Both the position numbers and the translations under genes were made by a program. DNA of 64,000 bases from Labedaea rhizosphaerae (GTDB lineage Bacteria; Actinomycetota; Actinomycetes; Mycobacteriales; Pseudonocardiaceae), in NCBI RefSeq assembly GCF_004362825.1, contig NZ_SNXZ01000003.1:36690-100689 (forward strand). Direction: 5' to 3'. The first letter of the stretch is position 1, and each line of letters begins with the position of its first letter. Below are positions 9,493-16,743 of the stretch, in pieces. The notes beneath the pieces are model-generated. The model made no database searches. It saw nothing but the letters and a program-made list of their open reading frames with translations, and had not been told where the DNA came from.

Positions 9493-10581
9493 CTACGCGC
9501 CCGCGTCCATCCGCACCAGGGTACGTGCTCCGTGTCCTGCGGACATCCGGTCGAAGGCGTCGTTGATCCCGTCCAGAGTGGTCTCGCCGGTGACCAGTGC
9601 GCTCAGGTCGAGCTCCCCTGCCGCAACGTGGTCGAGCAGCTTCGGAACGTCGACCTCGGGGTTGCTCGAGCCGAACAGGCAGCCCTGCAGGGTCCGGCCG
9701 AACCAGTACAGCTCCAGCGCACTGAACTCGACCGGCGCCTTGGCCGAGCCGACCCCGACGACCACCACGTCGCCCCCGCGCCGGCTCGCCGACCAGGCCA
9801 GCCGGATGGTCTCGGGGCGACCGACGCACTCGAAGGCGTGGTCGGCGCCGCGACCGCCGGTGGCGTTGCGCACCGCCTTGGCCGCGTCCTTGCCGGAGAC
9901 CACGAAGTCGGTCGCACCGTGGGCGCGGGCCAGCTCCCGCTTCTCCTCGGAGACGTCCACCGCGACGATCGGTGCCGCGCCGACGATCCGGGCCGCCTGC
10001 AGCACCGAGAGCCCGATGCCGCCGACGCCGACCACGACGACGGACTGGCCGCGTCGGACCCCGGCCGTGTTGAACACCGCGCCGGCTCCGGTCAGCACCG
10101 CGCAGCCGAGCACCGCGGCCCGGTCCAGCGGCACGTCCTCGGGGATCTTCACCGCGCCCCGCTCGGGCACGATCGTCTCCTCGGCGAACGCGCCCGCGCC
10201 CAGGGCCGGGTAGAGGTCGGCGCCGTCAAGTTTCGCGTAGGGCACGGCCGCCGCGTCCGATGCGTGCTCGCACAGCCACGGCTCGCCCTGCCCGCAGAAC
10301 CAGCAGTCGCCGCAGGCGGGCGCCCAGTTCAGGATCACGTGGTCGCCGGGCGCCACCCGGGTCACGCCCTCGCCGACGGACGCGACGATCCCGGCACCCT
10401 CGTGCCCGAGCACCGCGGGCACCGGCTGCTTGAGCGTGCCGTTGGCGAGCGACAGGTCGGAGTGGCACACGCCCGCGGCGACCATCCGCACCCGCACCTG
10501 GCCCGGACCGGGCTCCGGCAGGTCGATGTCGCGAACCTCCAGCGGCTTGCCCTGCTCCGTGAGAACCGCGGCCCTGACCAA
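9493..10581 (-). CDS. zinc-dependent medium-chain alcohol dehydrogenase
   Basis: Oxidoreductase of 362 residues from the MDR superfamily. Catalytic-zinc ligands appear in GVCHSDL and GHEGAG. The structural-zinc lobe is CGDCWFCGQGEPWLC. The nucleotide fold is VVVVGVGGIGLSVLQAA with acidic VAVDVS at the second strand, indicating NAD(H). It most resembles the class III/mycothiol- or NDMA-type branch, but substrate cannot be assigned. The start is a TTG at 10581, supported by AGGAG overlapping the stop of the upstream acyl-CoA dehydrogenase seven bases before it. With two acyl-CoA dehydrogenases directly upstream on the same strand, it may handle an alcohol or aldehyde arising in fatty-acid or branched-chain breakdown. 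Confidence 0.88.
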   Translation of the reverse strand: MVRAAVLTEQGKPLEVRDIDLPEPGPGQVRVRMVAAGVCHSDLSLANGTLKQPVPAVLGHEGAGIVASVGEGVTRVAPGDHVILNWAPACGDCWFCGQGEPWLCEHASDAAAVPYAKLDGADLYPALGAGAFAEETIVPERGAVKIPEDVPLDRAAVLGCAVLTGAGAVFNTAGVRRGQSVVVVGVGGIGLSVLQAARIVGAAPIVAVDVSEEKRELARAHGATDFVVSGKDAAKAVRNATGGRGADHAFECVGRPETIRLAWSASRRGGDVVVVGVGSAKAPVEFSALELYWFGRTLQGCLFGSSNPEVDVPKLLDHVAAGELDLSALVTGETTLDGINDAFDRMSAGHGARTLVRMDAGA

Positions 10582-10590
10582 GTTCGACTC

Positions 10591-11763
10591 CTAACCGAGC
10601 GTTCCGGAGATGCTGACGTGGCGCTTCAAGAGGTTCCGGGCGATGGTACGGCGTTGGATCTCGTCGGTGCCCTCGTAGATCCGCAGCAGCCGCAGCTCGC
10701 GGTACCAGCGCTCGATCGGCAGCTCACGCGTGTAGCCCATGCCGCCGTGGATCTGCAGGACGCGGTCGACGATCTCGTTGGCCTTGACGCCGCCGTAGAG
10801 CTTGGCCATCGACTGCGCGTGCCGCGAGTCCATGCCCTGGTCGATCTGCCAGGCGGCGTTCAGCACGAGCCAGCGCAGCGCCTCGATCTCCACCGCGGAG
10901 TCCGCGAGCATCCACTGGATGGCCTGCCGGTTGGCGATCGGTTCGCCGAACGTGACCCGGTTGTTGGCCTGGTCGATGGCCATCTCGACCAGCCGCTCGC
11001 ACGCGCCGAGCGCGCGGGCGGGCAGCATGTAGCGGCCGCGGCCGATCCAGCGCATGGCCAGCTCGAAACCCTTGCCCTCCTCGCCGAGGATCGCGCTGTG
11101 CGGGACGCGGACGTCCTCGAAGATCAACGACGCCGGGCCCCATTCGCCCATCGTGTCGATGTACTCGCTGCGCCAGCCCTGGTCGCGGTCGACGAGGAAG
11201 CACGTGACCCCGCCGTCGGCACCCTTCTCTTTGTCCGTCACGGCGAAGACCATCGTGAAGTCGGCTTCGTTGCCACCGGTGATGAACGTCTTCTCGCCGT
11301 TGATCACCCACTCGTCGCCCTCACGCCGGGCGGCGGTGCGGATGTTCTTGGCGTCGGAACCGGCGCCCGGCTCGGTGATCGCGAAGCAGGAGATCCGGTC
11401 GCCGGCGATGGTCGGTTCGAGGTAGCGCTTCTTCTGCTCTTCGTTGGCGTCATAGAGGATGTTGTCGGCGTAGCCGCCGAAGCGGAACTGCACGAACGAG
11501 CGGCCGAGCTCGACCTCCAGCAACGCGGACATCACCGCGGAGAGGTTCATCCCGCCGTACTCCTCGGGCGTCTGCACGCCCCAGAAGCCGGACTCCTTGG
11601 CCTTGAGCTGCAACGACTTCAGCTCGTCGTGGGTCAGCCCGGGCTCGTTCCTGCGCTCGCGCCGCAGCACTTCCGGCTCGAGCGGCATGATCTCCTTCTT
11701 CACGAAGGTGCGGACCCAGTCACGCACCTCGCGTTCGGTGTCGGTCAGCGAGAAGTCGACCAT
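10591..11763 (-). CDS. acyl-CoA dehydrogenase
   Basis: FAD enzyme of 390 residues catalysing alpha,beta-dehydrogenation of acyl-CoA thioesters. The flavin-binding CFAITEPGAGSDAKNIRTAA and the following WVINGEKTFITGG are canonical. The active-site base is the glutamate in RIYEGTDEIQRRTIARNL near the C-terminus, the usual medium/short-chain position. Translation starts at ATG 11763, preceded by GGGAGG. It lies 12 bases after a second acyl-CoA dehydrogenase and 9 bases before the alcohol dehydrogenase, so the three form one operon. Chain-length preference is not clear from sequence. The divergent TetR regulator with its operator probably controls the set. Confidence 0.93.
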   Translation of the reverse strand: MVDFSLTDTEREVRDWVRTFVKKEIMPLEPEVLRRERRNEPGLTHDELKSLQLKAKESGFWGVQTPEEYGGMNLSAVMSALLEVELGRSFVQFRFGGYADNILYDANEEQKKRYLEPTIAGDRISCFAITEPGAGSDAKNIRTAARREGDEWVINGEKTFITGGNEADFTMVFAVTDKEKGADGGVTCFLVDRDQGWRSEYIDTMGEWGPASLIFEDVRVPHSAILGEEGKGFELAMRWIGRGRYMLPARALGACERLVEMAIDQANNRVTFGEPIANRQAIQWMLADSAVEIEALRWLVLNAAWQIDQGMDSRHAQSMAKLYGGVKANEIVDRVLQIHGGMGYTRELPIERWYRELRLLRIYEGTDEIQRRTIARNLLKRHVSISGTLG

Positions 11764-11775
11764 GTCCTTACCTCC

Positions 11776-12927
11776 CTACACAAAGGCGTTGATGCCGGTC
11801 AGCGACCGGCCGATGAGCAGCTTCTGGACCTGCGACGTGCCCTCGTAAAGCGTCATCACGCGCGCGTCGCGCAGGATCTTCGCGACGGGGTACTCGTCGA
11901 GGTAGCCGTAGCCGCCGAAGACCTGGATGGCCAGGTTGGCCGCCTTGACCGCGTTCTCGCTGGCGAAGAGCTTCGCCATGGACGCCTCGGTGGAGAACGG
12001 CTGCCCGCGCTCGATCAGGTCGGCGACCCGCCAGACCAGCAGACGCGCGGCGTCGGTGCCGACGGCCATGTCGGCGAGCATGTCCTGCACCAGCTGGAAG
12101 CTCGCGATCGGCTTGCCGAACTGCGTGCGTTCCTTGGCGTACTGGACGCTGGCCTGCAACGCGCCCTTGGCGAGGCCGACGCAGCCGGACGCGACCGACA
12201 TGCGGCCCTTGTCCAGCGCCGCCATCGCGATCTTGAAGCCCTGGCCCTCCTCGCCGAGCCGCGCCTCGGCGGGCACGCGCACGTCTTCGAGCAGCAGCTC
12301 CCCGGTGGATTGGCCGCGCAGACCGAGCTTGCCCTTGATCTCCCGGTGGCTGAAACCCTTGGCGTCGGTGGGAACGAGGAACGCCGTGATGCCCTTGGGT
12401 CCGGGGCCGCCGGTGCGGGCGAAAACCAGCGCGACGGTGGCCCAGGTTCCGTTGGTGATGAACATCTTCGAGCCGTTGATGACCCAGTCGTCACCGTCGC
12501 GCACAGCCCTGGTCTTGAGGCTCGCGGCGTCCGAACCGGTGTCGGGTTCGGTGAGGCCGAAGCAAGCAAGGCCCTCACCCGAGGTGAGCGACGGCAGCCA
12601 CTGCTTCTTCTGGTCCTCGGTGCCGTAGCTCGCGATCGTCTTGCCGACCAGGCCCAGCGAGACGGACACGATGCCGCGGATCGCCGAGTCGCCGCGGCCG
12701 AGCTCCTCCATCATCAGCGCGTACGCGACGTGGTCGCCGCCGGAGCCGCCGTACTCCTCGGGGATGGTCACGCCGAGGAAGCCGACCTTGCCGAGCTTGC
12801 CGACGATCGACCGGTCGACCTGCTCGGCCCGGTCCCAGTCCCTGGTGTGCGGCACGACCTCGGCGTCGATGAAGTTGCGCGCGAGGTCCCACATCCCGGC
12901 CTGCTCGTCGGTGAGCGCCAGATCCAT
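11776..12927 (-). CDS. acyl-CoA dehydrogenase
   Basis: Second acyl-CoA dehydrogenase of the operon, 383 residues from ATG 12927. It shows IPEEYGGSGGDHV, the flavin segment CFGLTEPDTGSDAASLKT, WVINGSKMFITNG, and the C-terminal catalytic TLYEGTSQVQKLLIGRSL with glutamate in the usual place. FGKPIASFQLVQDMLADM is also typical. It is the promoter-proximal gene, transcribed away from the TetR gene at 13028. Longer upstream starts would run through the operator region and into the regulator, so I reject them. Likely role is beta-oxidation or branched-chain acyl-CoA breakdown; the exact substrate is unknown. Confidence 0.93.
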   Translation of the reverse strand: MDLALTDEQAGMWDLARNFIDAEVVPHTRDWDRAEQVDRSIVGKLGKVGFLGVTIPEEYGGSGGDHVAYALMMEELGRGDSAIRGIVSVSLGLVGKTIASYGTEDQKKQWLPSLTSGEGLACFGLTEPDTGSDAASLKTRAVRDGDDWVINGSKMFITNGTWATVALVFARTGGPGPKGITAFLVPTDAKGFSHREIKGKLGLRGQSTGELLLEDVRVPAEARLGEEGQGFKIAMAALDKGRMSVASGCVGLAKGALQASVQYAKERTQFGKPIASFQLVQDMLADMAVGTDAARLLVWRVADLIERGQPFSTEASMAKLFASENAVKAANLAIQVFGGYGYLDEYPVAKILRDARVMTLYEGTSQVQKLLIGRSLTGINAFV

Positions 12928-12957
12928 GAAGCTCTCCTTGGCTTGCTGTGCCAATCC

Positions 12958-12978
12958 ATGCCTTACACTGTTAGGCAT
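12958..12978. promoter_or_regulatory. TetR-type operator palindrome
   Basis: Two ten-base arms, ATGCCTTACA and TGTTAGGCAT, flank a single central C. Nine of ten positions pair, with one mismatch in each arm. It sits between the start codons of the divergent acyl-CoA dehydrogenase operon (12927) and the TetR gene (13028). A repressor bound here could control both directions. Size and symmetry fit a TetR dimer site. Confidence 0.65.
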
Positions 12979-13027
12979 CGTCCAGCGTAGGCGCGACGGT
13001 CGTGCGCGGCAACCAGGAGGTGGTGTG

Positions 13028-13675
13028 ATGCCCGGCCCATCGATCCTGAGCAAGACCCAGATCCGCGCGAGCGCGCTGACGATCATCGACGCCGACGGGC
13101 TCGCCGGGTTCTCCATGCGCAAGCTCGCCGCCGCGCTCGGCGTGCAGGCGCCGTCGCTCTACAGCCACTACCGCACCAAGGACGAGCTGCTGCAGGACGT
13201 CGCCGACGACGTGATGACCGCCGTGGACGTCAGCGCGTTCGCCTCGGGCTGGCGGGAAGGCGTGCTGACCTGGGCCCGCAGCTACCGCCGCGCGCTGGCC
13301 GCGCACCCGAACATCATCCCGGTGCTGGCCGCCGGCCCGGCCCGGCGGGCGACGTCACTGCAGCGCGCGGACGCCGTGCACGGTGGTCTGGTCGCCGCGG
13401 GCTGGCCACCCCGCTACGCCACCATGATCGGCGCGGCGACCAAGTACCTGGTCGTCGGCGCGGCCACCAGCTCCTTCTCCCGCGGTTTCGACGACGACGT
13501 GCAGGTCTACGTCGACCGCTACCCGCACCTCGACCAGGCCCACCGGCTGCGCGAGCACGCCGACGAGATCGACCACGACAGCTTCGAACTGGCGCTCACC
13601 GCCTTCCTGCACGGGCTCGACGCCCAGTACGAGCTCGTCGCGAAGCCGGCCGAGAGCACGGCCTACCGAGGCTGA
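13028..13675 (+). CDS. TetR-family regulator with TetR_C_1-like C-terminal domain
   Basis: Protein of 215 residues. The N-terminal DNA-binding domain contains IRASALTIIDADGLAGFSMRKLAAALGV, then APSLYSHYRTKDELLQDVAD, the classical TetR helix-turn-helix. The C-terminal half, with GWREGVLTWARSYRRALAAHPN and FELALTAFLHGLDAQ, resembles the TetR_C_1 ligand-binding domain of tetracycline-repressor-like proteins. Start at ATG 13028 follows CAGGAGGTGGTG. It is divergent from the acyl-CoA dehydrogenase operon and very likely binds the palindrome at 12958-12978. Its ligand is probably an acyl-CoA or substrate of that operon (inference). Confidence 0.9.
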   Translation: MPGPSILSKTQIRASALTIIDADGLAGFSMRKLAAALGVQAPSLYSHYRTKDELLQDVADDVMTAVDVSAFASGWREGVLTWARSYRRALAAHPNIIPVLAAGPARRATSLQRADAVHGGLVAAGWPPRYATMIGAATKYLVVGAATSSFSRGFDDDVQVYVDRYPHLDQAHRLREHADEIDHDSFELALTAFLHGLDAQYELVAKPAESTAYRG

Positions 13676-13717
13676 ACCGCGCTCGGCGACCCACGAGTCA
13701 ACAAGCCGGCGACTCGC

Positions 13718-13746
13718 GGCAACCTTTCGGGCGTCGCGCTCGTACT
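13718..13746 (+). promoter_or_regulatory. ECF-type promoter before the SigE-family gene
   Basis: GGCAACCTT at 13718-13726 and CGTACT at 13741-13746 form -35 and -10 elements. Counting the -35 core as GCAACC (13719-13724), the spacer is 16 bases. The AAC-type -35 and CGT-type -10 are the known signature of ECF sigma promoters. It lies just before the sigma gene at 13770, which suggests autoregulation. A six-base inverted repeat, CGAGTC/GACTCG, lies immediately upstream and could be part of the control. Confidence 0.55.
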
Positions 13747-13769
13747 ACGGCCAGGCGGGAGGGGAACGT

Positions 13770-14279
13770 GTGGGTGACCGGGACGCTGAGTTCGGCGAGT
13801 ACGTGGACAGCCGGCTCACGCTCATGCGCCGCACCGCGTTCCTGCTCGGCGGCGGGGACTGGCACGCCGCCGAGGACCTGGTCCAGACCGCGCTGACCAA
13901 GCTCTACACGGCCTGGCCCCGCCTGCGCCAGGACGGCGCCGTCGACGCGTACGTGCGCAAGGTGCTGGTCCGGACCGTGATCGACGAGTCACGCCGGCCG
14001 TGGCGCAAGCGGGAACGCAGCGTCGACGAGCCACCGGACGTCAGCGTGCCGGCCGTTCGGGTGGACGACGTGCTCGACGTGCGGCGTGCCCTGCGGCGGC
14101 TGCCCGCGGGCCAGCGGGCCGTGGTCGTGCTGCGGTACTGGGACGACCTGTCGATCACCGAGACGGCCAGGGTGCTCGGCCGCAGCGAGGGCACCGTGAA
14201 GAGCCAGGCGGCGAAAGGGCTCGCGGCGTTGCGCGACCTGCTCGCCGCCGGGCGGACGCTCGTGGAGGAGGAACGATGA
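13770..14279 (+). CDS. ECF sigma factor, SigE family
   Basis: Extracytoplasmic-function sigma factor of 169 residues. Region 2 is visible in YVDSRLTLMRRTAFLLGGGDWHAAEDLVQTALTKLY in pieces. Region 4 has LRRLPAGQRAVVVLRYWDDLSITETARVLGRSEGTVKSQ, the helix-turn-helix for the -35 box. The RYWDDLSITETA signature and length point to the actinobacterial SigE-like family. The GTG at 13770 is chosen because GGGAGGGG lies just upstream. The stop overlaps the ATG of the next gene (ATGA), so the pair is translationally coupled. The promoter upstream suggests it transcribes its own operon. Confidence 0.92.
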   Translation: MGDRDAEFGEYVDSRLTLMRRTAFLLGGGDWHAAEDLVQTALTKLYTAWPRLRQDGAVDAYVRKVLVRTVIDESRRPWRKRERSVDEPPDVSVPAVRVDDVLDVRRALRRLPAGQRAVVVLRYWDDLSITETARVLGRSEGTVKSQAAKGLAALRDLLAAGRTLVEEER

Positions 14280-15043
14280 CCGGCAACGACACGGTCCGGC
14301 GCGTCCTCGAGCGCGGCTTCGGCACCGAGCCGCCGGTGGGGCTCGACCGCGACGACCTCATCGCACGGGGCAAGCGCCGGCTACGCAGGCAGCGGGCCGC
14401 GGCGATCTCGGGCGTGGCGCTGGCAGCCGTCGCCGTGCTCACGGTGACGTCGATGACGACGTCGTGGTTCACCGGCTCGCCGACCGGCTCCGCCCCGGCC
14501 GCGAGCCGGCCCACGACCACGACCACGCTCGCGACCAAGCCGAGCTCGCCGAAGCAGCGGCTCGGCGAGGCGTTGCGGACGGCGCCCATCACCTGGCCCG
14601 ACGAGATCACCGCGCGCACCGGCAACCCCGGCCCGCACTGGTACGACTTCCGCTACGGCTACCTGCCGTCGGCGGACTCGACCGGGTACGAGGCCAACAT
14701 GAAGCTCGACACGCCCAAGGGCTACCGCTGGCTGACCATCGACGTGCTGGGCGTCCCGGCGGGCACGCACGCACCGGAGTGCGTCGGGGCGCAAAGCAAG
14801 AAGCCGCTGCCGGACTGCTTCCGAACGAGGTTCCCCGACGGCACCGAGCTACGAGTGGATGCCGAAACTCCCGCCGACGCCTCCTACCCGACCATCGTGT
14901 TGGTCACGGTCGTGCGACCGGACCACACCCAGGTCGACGTCATGGAGACCTCGTCGGTCGGCAACGGCGCCCGGTCCAGCCAGGTGATGCCGACCCAGGT
15001 GCTGATCCAGCTCGCGAAGCTGCCCGGGTTCGCCATGGGCTGA
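14276..15043 (+). CDS. membrane-anchored protein, putative anti-sigma partner
   Basis: Protein of 255 residues with a short cytoplasmic N-terminus rich in Arg (RGKRRLRRQR). One transmembrane segment follows at about residues 43-60, then a Ser/Pro/Thr-rich linker, then a presumed extracytoplasmic domain of about 160 residues. That domain has two cysteines (ECVGAQ and DCFRT) that could form a disulfide. No known domain is recognised. Its start overlaps the stop of the SigE-family sigma gene, which is the usual place for a cognate membrane anti-sigma factor or signal-sensing protein. I see no clear zinc-binding HxxxCxxC motif, so it would not be a ZAS-type anti-sigma factor. The function assignment rests on gene order only. 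Confidence 0.7.
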   Translation: MTGNDTVRRVLERGFGTEPPVGLDRDDLIARGKRRLRRQRAAAISGVALAAVAVLTVTSMTTSWFTGSPTGSAPAASRPTTTTTLATKPSSPKQRLGEALRTAPITWPDEITARTGNPGPHWYDFRYGYLPSADSTGYEANMKLDTPKGYRWLTIDVLGVPAGTHAPECVGAQSKKPLPDCFRTRFPDGTELRVDAETPADASYPTIVLVTVVRPDHTQVDVMETSSVGNGARSSQVMPTQVLIQLAKLPGFAMG

Positions 15044-15049
15044 GCCCGC

Positions 15050-15658
15050 TCAGACCGGCGCGCCGTGCACGGCGACCCAGCGGTGCATCGCGTACTCGAC
15101 CAGCGTGATCAGCGTCTGCTTCACCGAGCCGCGCTCGCGTGCGTCGCACACGATGATCGGGACCTCGGGTGAGATGGCGAGGGCGCCACGCACTTCCTCG
15201 ATCTCGTGCACCAGCTCGCCGTCGAAGGTGTTGAGGCCGACCACGTAGGGCAGGCCGCGCTCCTCGAAGAAGTCGATCGGCGAGAACGAGTCCGCGAGCC
15301 GCCGGGTGTCCGCGAGCACCACCGCACCGATCGCGCCTCGCACCAGGTCGTCCCACATGAACCAGAACCGGCGCTGCCCGGGCGTGCCGAACAGGTACAG
15401 GATCAGGTCCTCGTCCAGCGAGACGCGACCGAAGTCCATGGCCACCGTGGTGGTGGCCTTGCTCGGCGTCGCCGCGAGGTCGTCGATGCCCTCGCTCGCC
15501 GTGGTCATGGCCGCTTCCGTGGTCAGCGGCATGATCTCGGAGACGGAGCCGACGAAGGTCGTCTTGCCTGCGCCGAACCCGCCGGCGACGACGATCTTCA
15601 CCGACGTCAGTGACGACGCGCCCGCGTCCCGACGCGTGCTATAGCCGACGGAGTCCAC
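15050..15658 (-). CDS. cvnD: conservon small GTPase-like protein
   Basis: ATP/GTP-binding protein of 202 residues, last gene of a four-gene conservon. The P-loop is GGFGAGKTT (about residues 26-34). DFGRVSLDEDLILYLFGTPGQRRF contains the DxxG-like switch II region, and LADTRRLADS plus VVGLNTFDGE supply the base-recognition part. In Streptomyces conservons this protein works with the kinase, Roadblock and DUF742 partners in a membrane complex resembling a G-protein-coupled system. The GTG at 15658 lies inside the end of the DUF742 gene, overlapping it by 20 bases. It converges on the ECF-partner gene with six bases between stops. Confidence 0.9.
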   Translation of the reverse strand: MDSVGYSTRRDAGASSLTSVKIVVAGGFGAGKTTFVGSVSEIMPLTTEAAMTTASEGIDDLAATPSKATTTVAMDFGRVSLDEDLILYLFGTPGQRRFWFMWDDLVRGAIGAVVLADTRRLADSFSPIDFFEERGLPYVVGLNTFDGELVHEIEEVRGALAISPEVPIIVCDARERGSVKQTLITLVEYAMHRWVAVHGAPV

Positions 15659-16295
15659 TCAACACCCTTTCCATCAACTTCAGATGCGATGCGTTGCCAC
15701 CGCCATTGGCGGTCTTGTGCACGGTCACCAAGCCAAGCTCGGCCATGTCGCCGAGCAGTACCTTCGCCACGCCGAGCGGCACCGACATCAGCGATGCCAC
15801 CTCGGCGACCGAGCGCGGTCTGCCGCACAGCTCGGCGACCGACTGGTGTTCTGCCTGCAACCGGAACCGGCCGTCCCGTGCCCGGTCGGTGGCGGTCAGC
15901 AGGGTCTCGACCCGAAGCTCCACAGTGGACTTGGTGCGGCCACCCGTCCAGGCGTAGGGCCGCACGAACGACGTGTCCTCGACGTCGTCCTCCTCCGGTG
16001 GCCGCAGCGGCCACCGGCGGTCGGTCACCGGGCTCACCAGCGGCGGTTCCGGCGGCCACGACTGGTCGAAACCCGGCCATGCCGGATCCGGCCGCCCCTG
16101 CGGTGGCGGCTGGGCCTGCGGCGGCTGCGGGTACTGCTGGAACTGGAACGGCGCTTCCGGAGCCGGTTCCGGACGCTTCGGCTTGCGCCGCTTGCCGCCG
16201 CCGAGCGTCAGTCCATTGAGGACTTCAGCAAACCCGCTGCCCTCGTCCTGGTCACCGGGATCCGGCCCCTGGCCGGAGAAGTTGGCATCGCTCAC
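15639..16295 (-). CDS. cvnC: DUF742 conservon protein
   Basis: Protein of 218 residues. The N-terminal half is disordered and very rich in Pro, Gln and Gly. The C-terminal half, from SFVRPYAWTGGRTKSTVELRVETLL to ASHLKLMERVLSGLRRL, is the DUF742 domain with a winged-helix-like arrangement (PRSVAEVASLMSVPLGVAKVLLGDMAELGLV). I chose the GTG at 16295, preceded by GAGGG, over starts further upstream inside the Roadblock gene. It lies seven bases after the Roadblock gene and overlaps the GTPase gene by 20 bases. The role in the conservon is probably a regulatory or DNA-binding partner, but this is not proved. Confidence 0.88.
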   Translation of the reverse strand: MSDANFSGQGPDPGDQDEGSGFAEVLNGLTLGGGKRRKPKRPEPAPEAPFQFQQYPQPPQAQPPPQGRPDPAWPGFDQSWPPEPPLVSPVTDRRWPLRPPEEDDVEDTSFVRPYAWTGGRTKSTVELRVETLLTATDRARDGRFRLQAEHQSVAELCGRPRSVAEVASLMSVPLGVAKVLLGDMAELGLVTVHKTANGGGNASHLKLMERVLSGLRRL

Positions 16296-16302
16296 AGCGC
16301 CC

Positions 16303-16743
16303 TCACACGGGCTGGCTGACCATGCGCCCAGCCGATCCCTGTAGCTGCGCGCGGAGTTCCGGGGTGAGGATCTGGCCAACCCGGTCCACCAGCATGGTCA
16401 TCTCGTAGGCCACCTGACCGATGTCGCAGGTGGGTGCGGCCAGCACCGCGAGGCACGAGCCGTCGCCGACGGACATCAGCAGCATGATGCCGCGTTCCAT
16501 CTCGACCACGGTCTCCTTGACCACTCCCGCCTCGAAGCACCGCGCCGCACCCTGGGTCAGGCTGGAGAGACCCGAGGCGACCGCGGCGAGCTGGTCGGCG
16601 CGGTCCATCGGGAGCCGAGCCGACGCGGTGAGCAGCAACCCGTCGGCGGAGACGACCACGGCGTGCGCCACGCCGGTGACGCGCTCGGCGAACTCGGTCA
16701 CCAACCACCCGAACTGGCTTGGCTGAGACTGCGGCGAAGTCAT
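16303..16743 (-). CDS. cvnB: Roadblock/LC7-domain conservon protein
   Basis: Protein of 146 residues of the Roadblock/LC7 family. Landmarks are [50 protein letters not shown] and [17 protein letters not shown]. In conservons this protein sits between the sensor kinase and the GTPase and is thought to act as a scaffold or GTPase regulator. Its start codon immediately follows the kinase stop with no bases between. Length and position match other actinobacterial conservons. Confidence 0.93.
   Translation of the reverse strand: MTSPQSQPSQFGWLVTEFAERVTGVAHAVVVSADGLLLTASARLPMDRADQLAAVASGLSSLTQGAARCFEAGVVKETVVEMERGIMLLMSVGDGSCLAVLAAPTCDIGQVAYEMTMLVDRVGQILTPELRAQLQGSAGRMVSQPV

Noticed and set aside
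11776..13122. Extended acyl-CoA dehydrogenase frame starting at 13122
   Set aside because: It would run through the operator and into the divergent TetR gene; ATG 12927 begins exactly at the family N-terminus.
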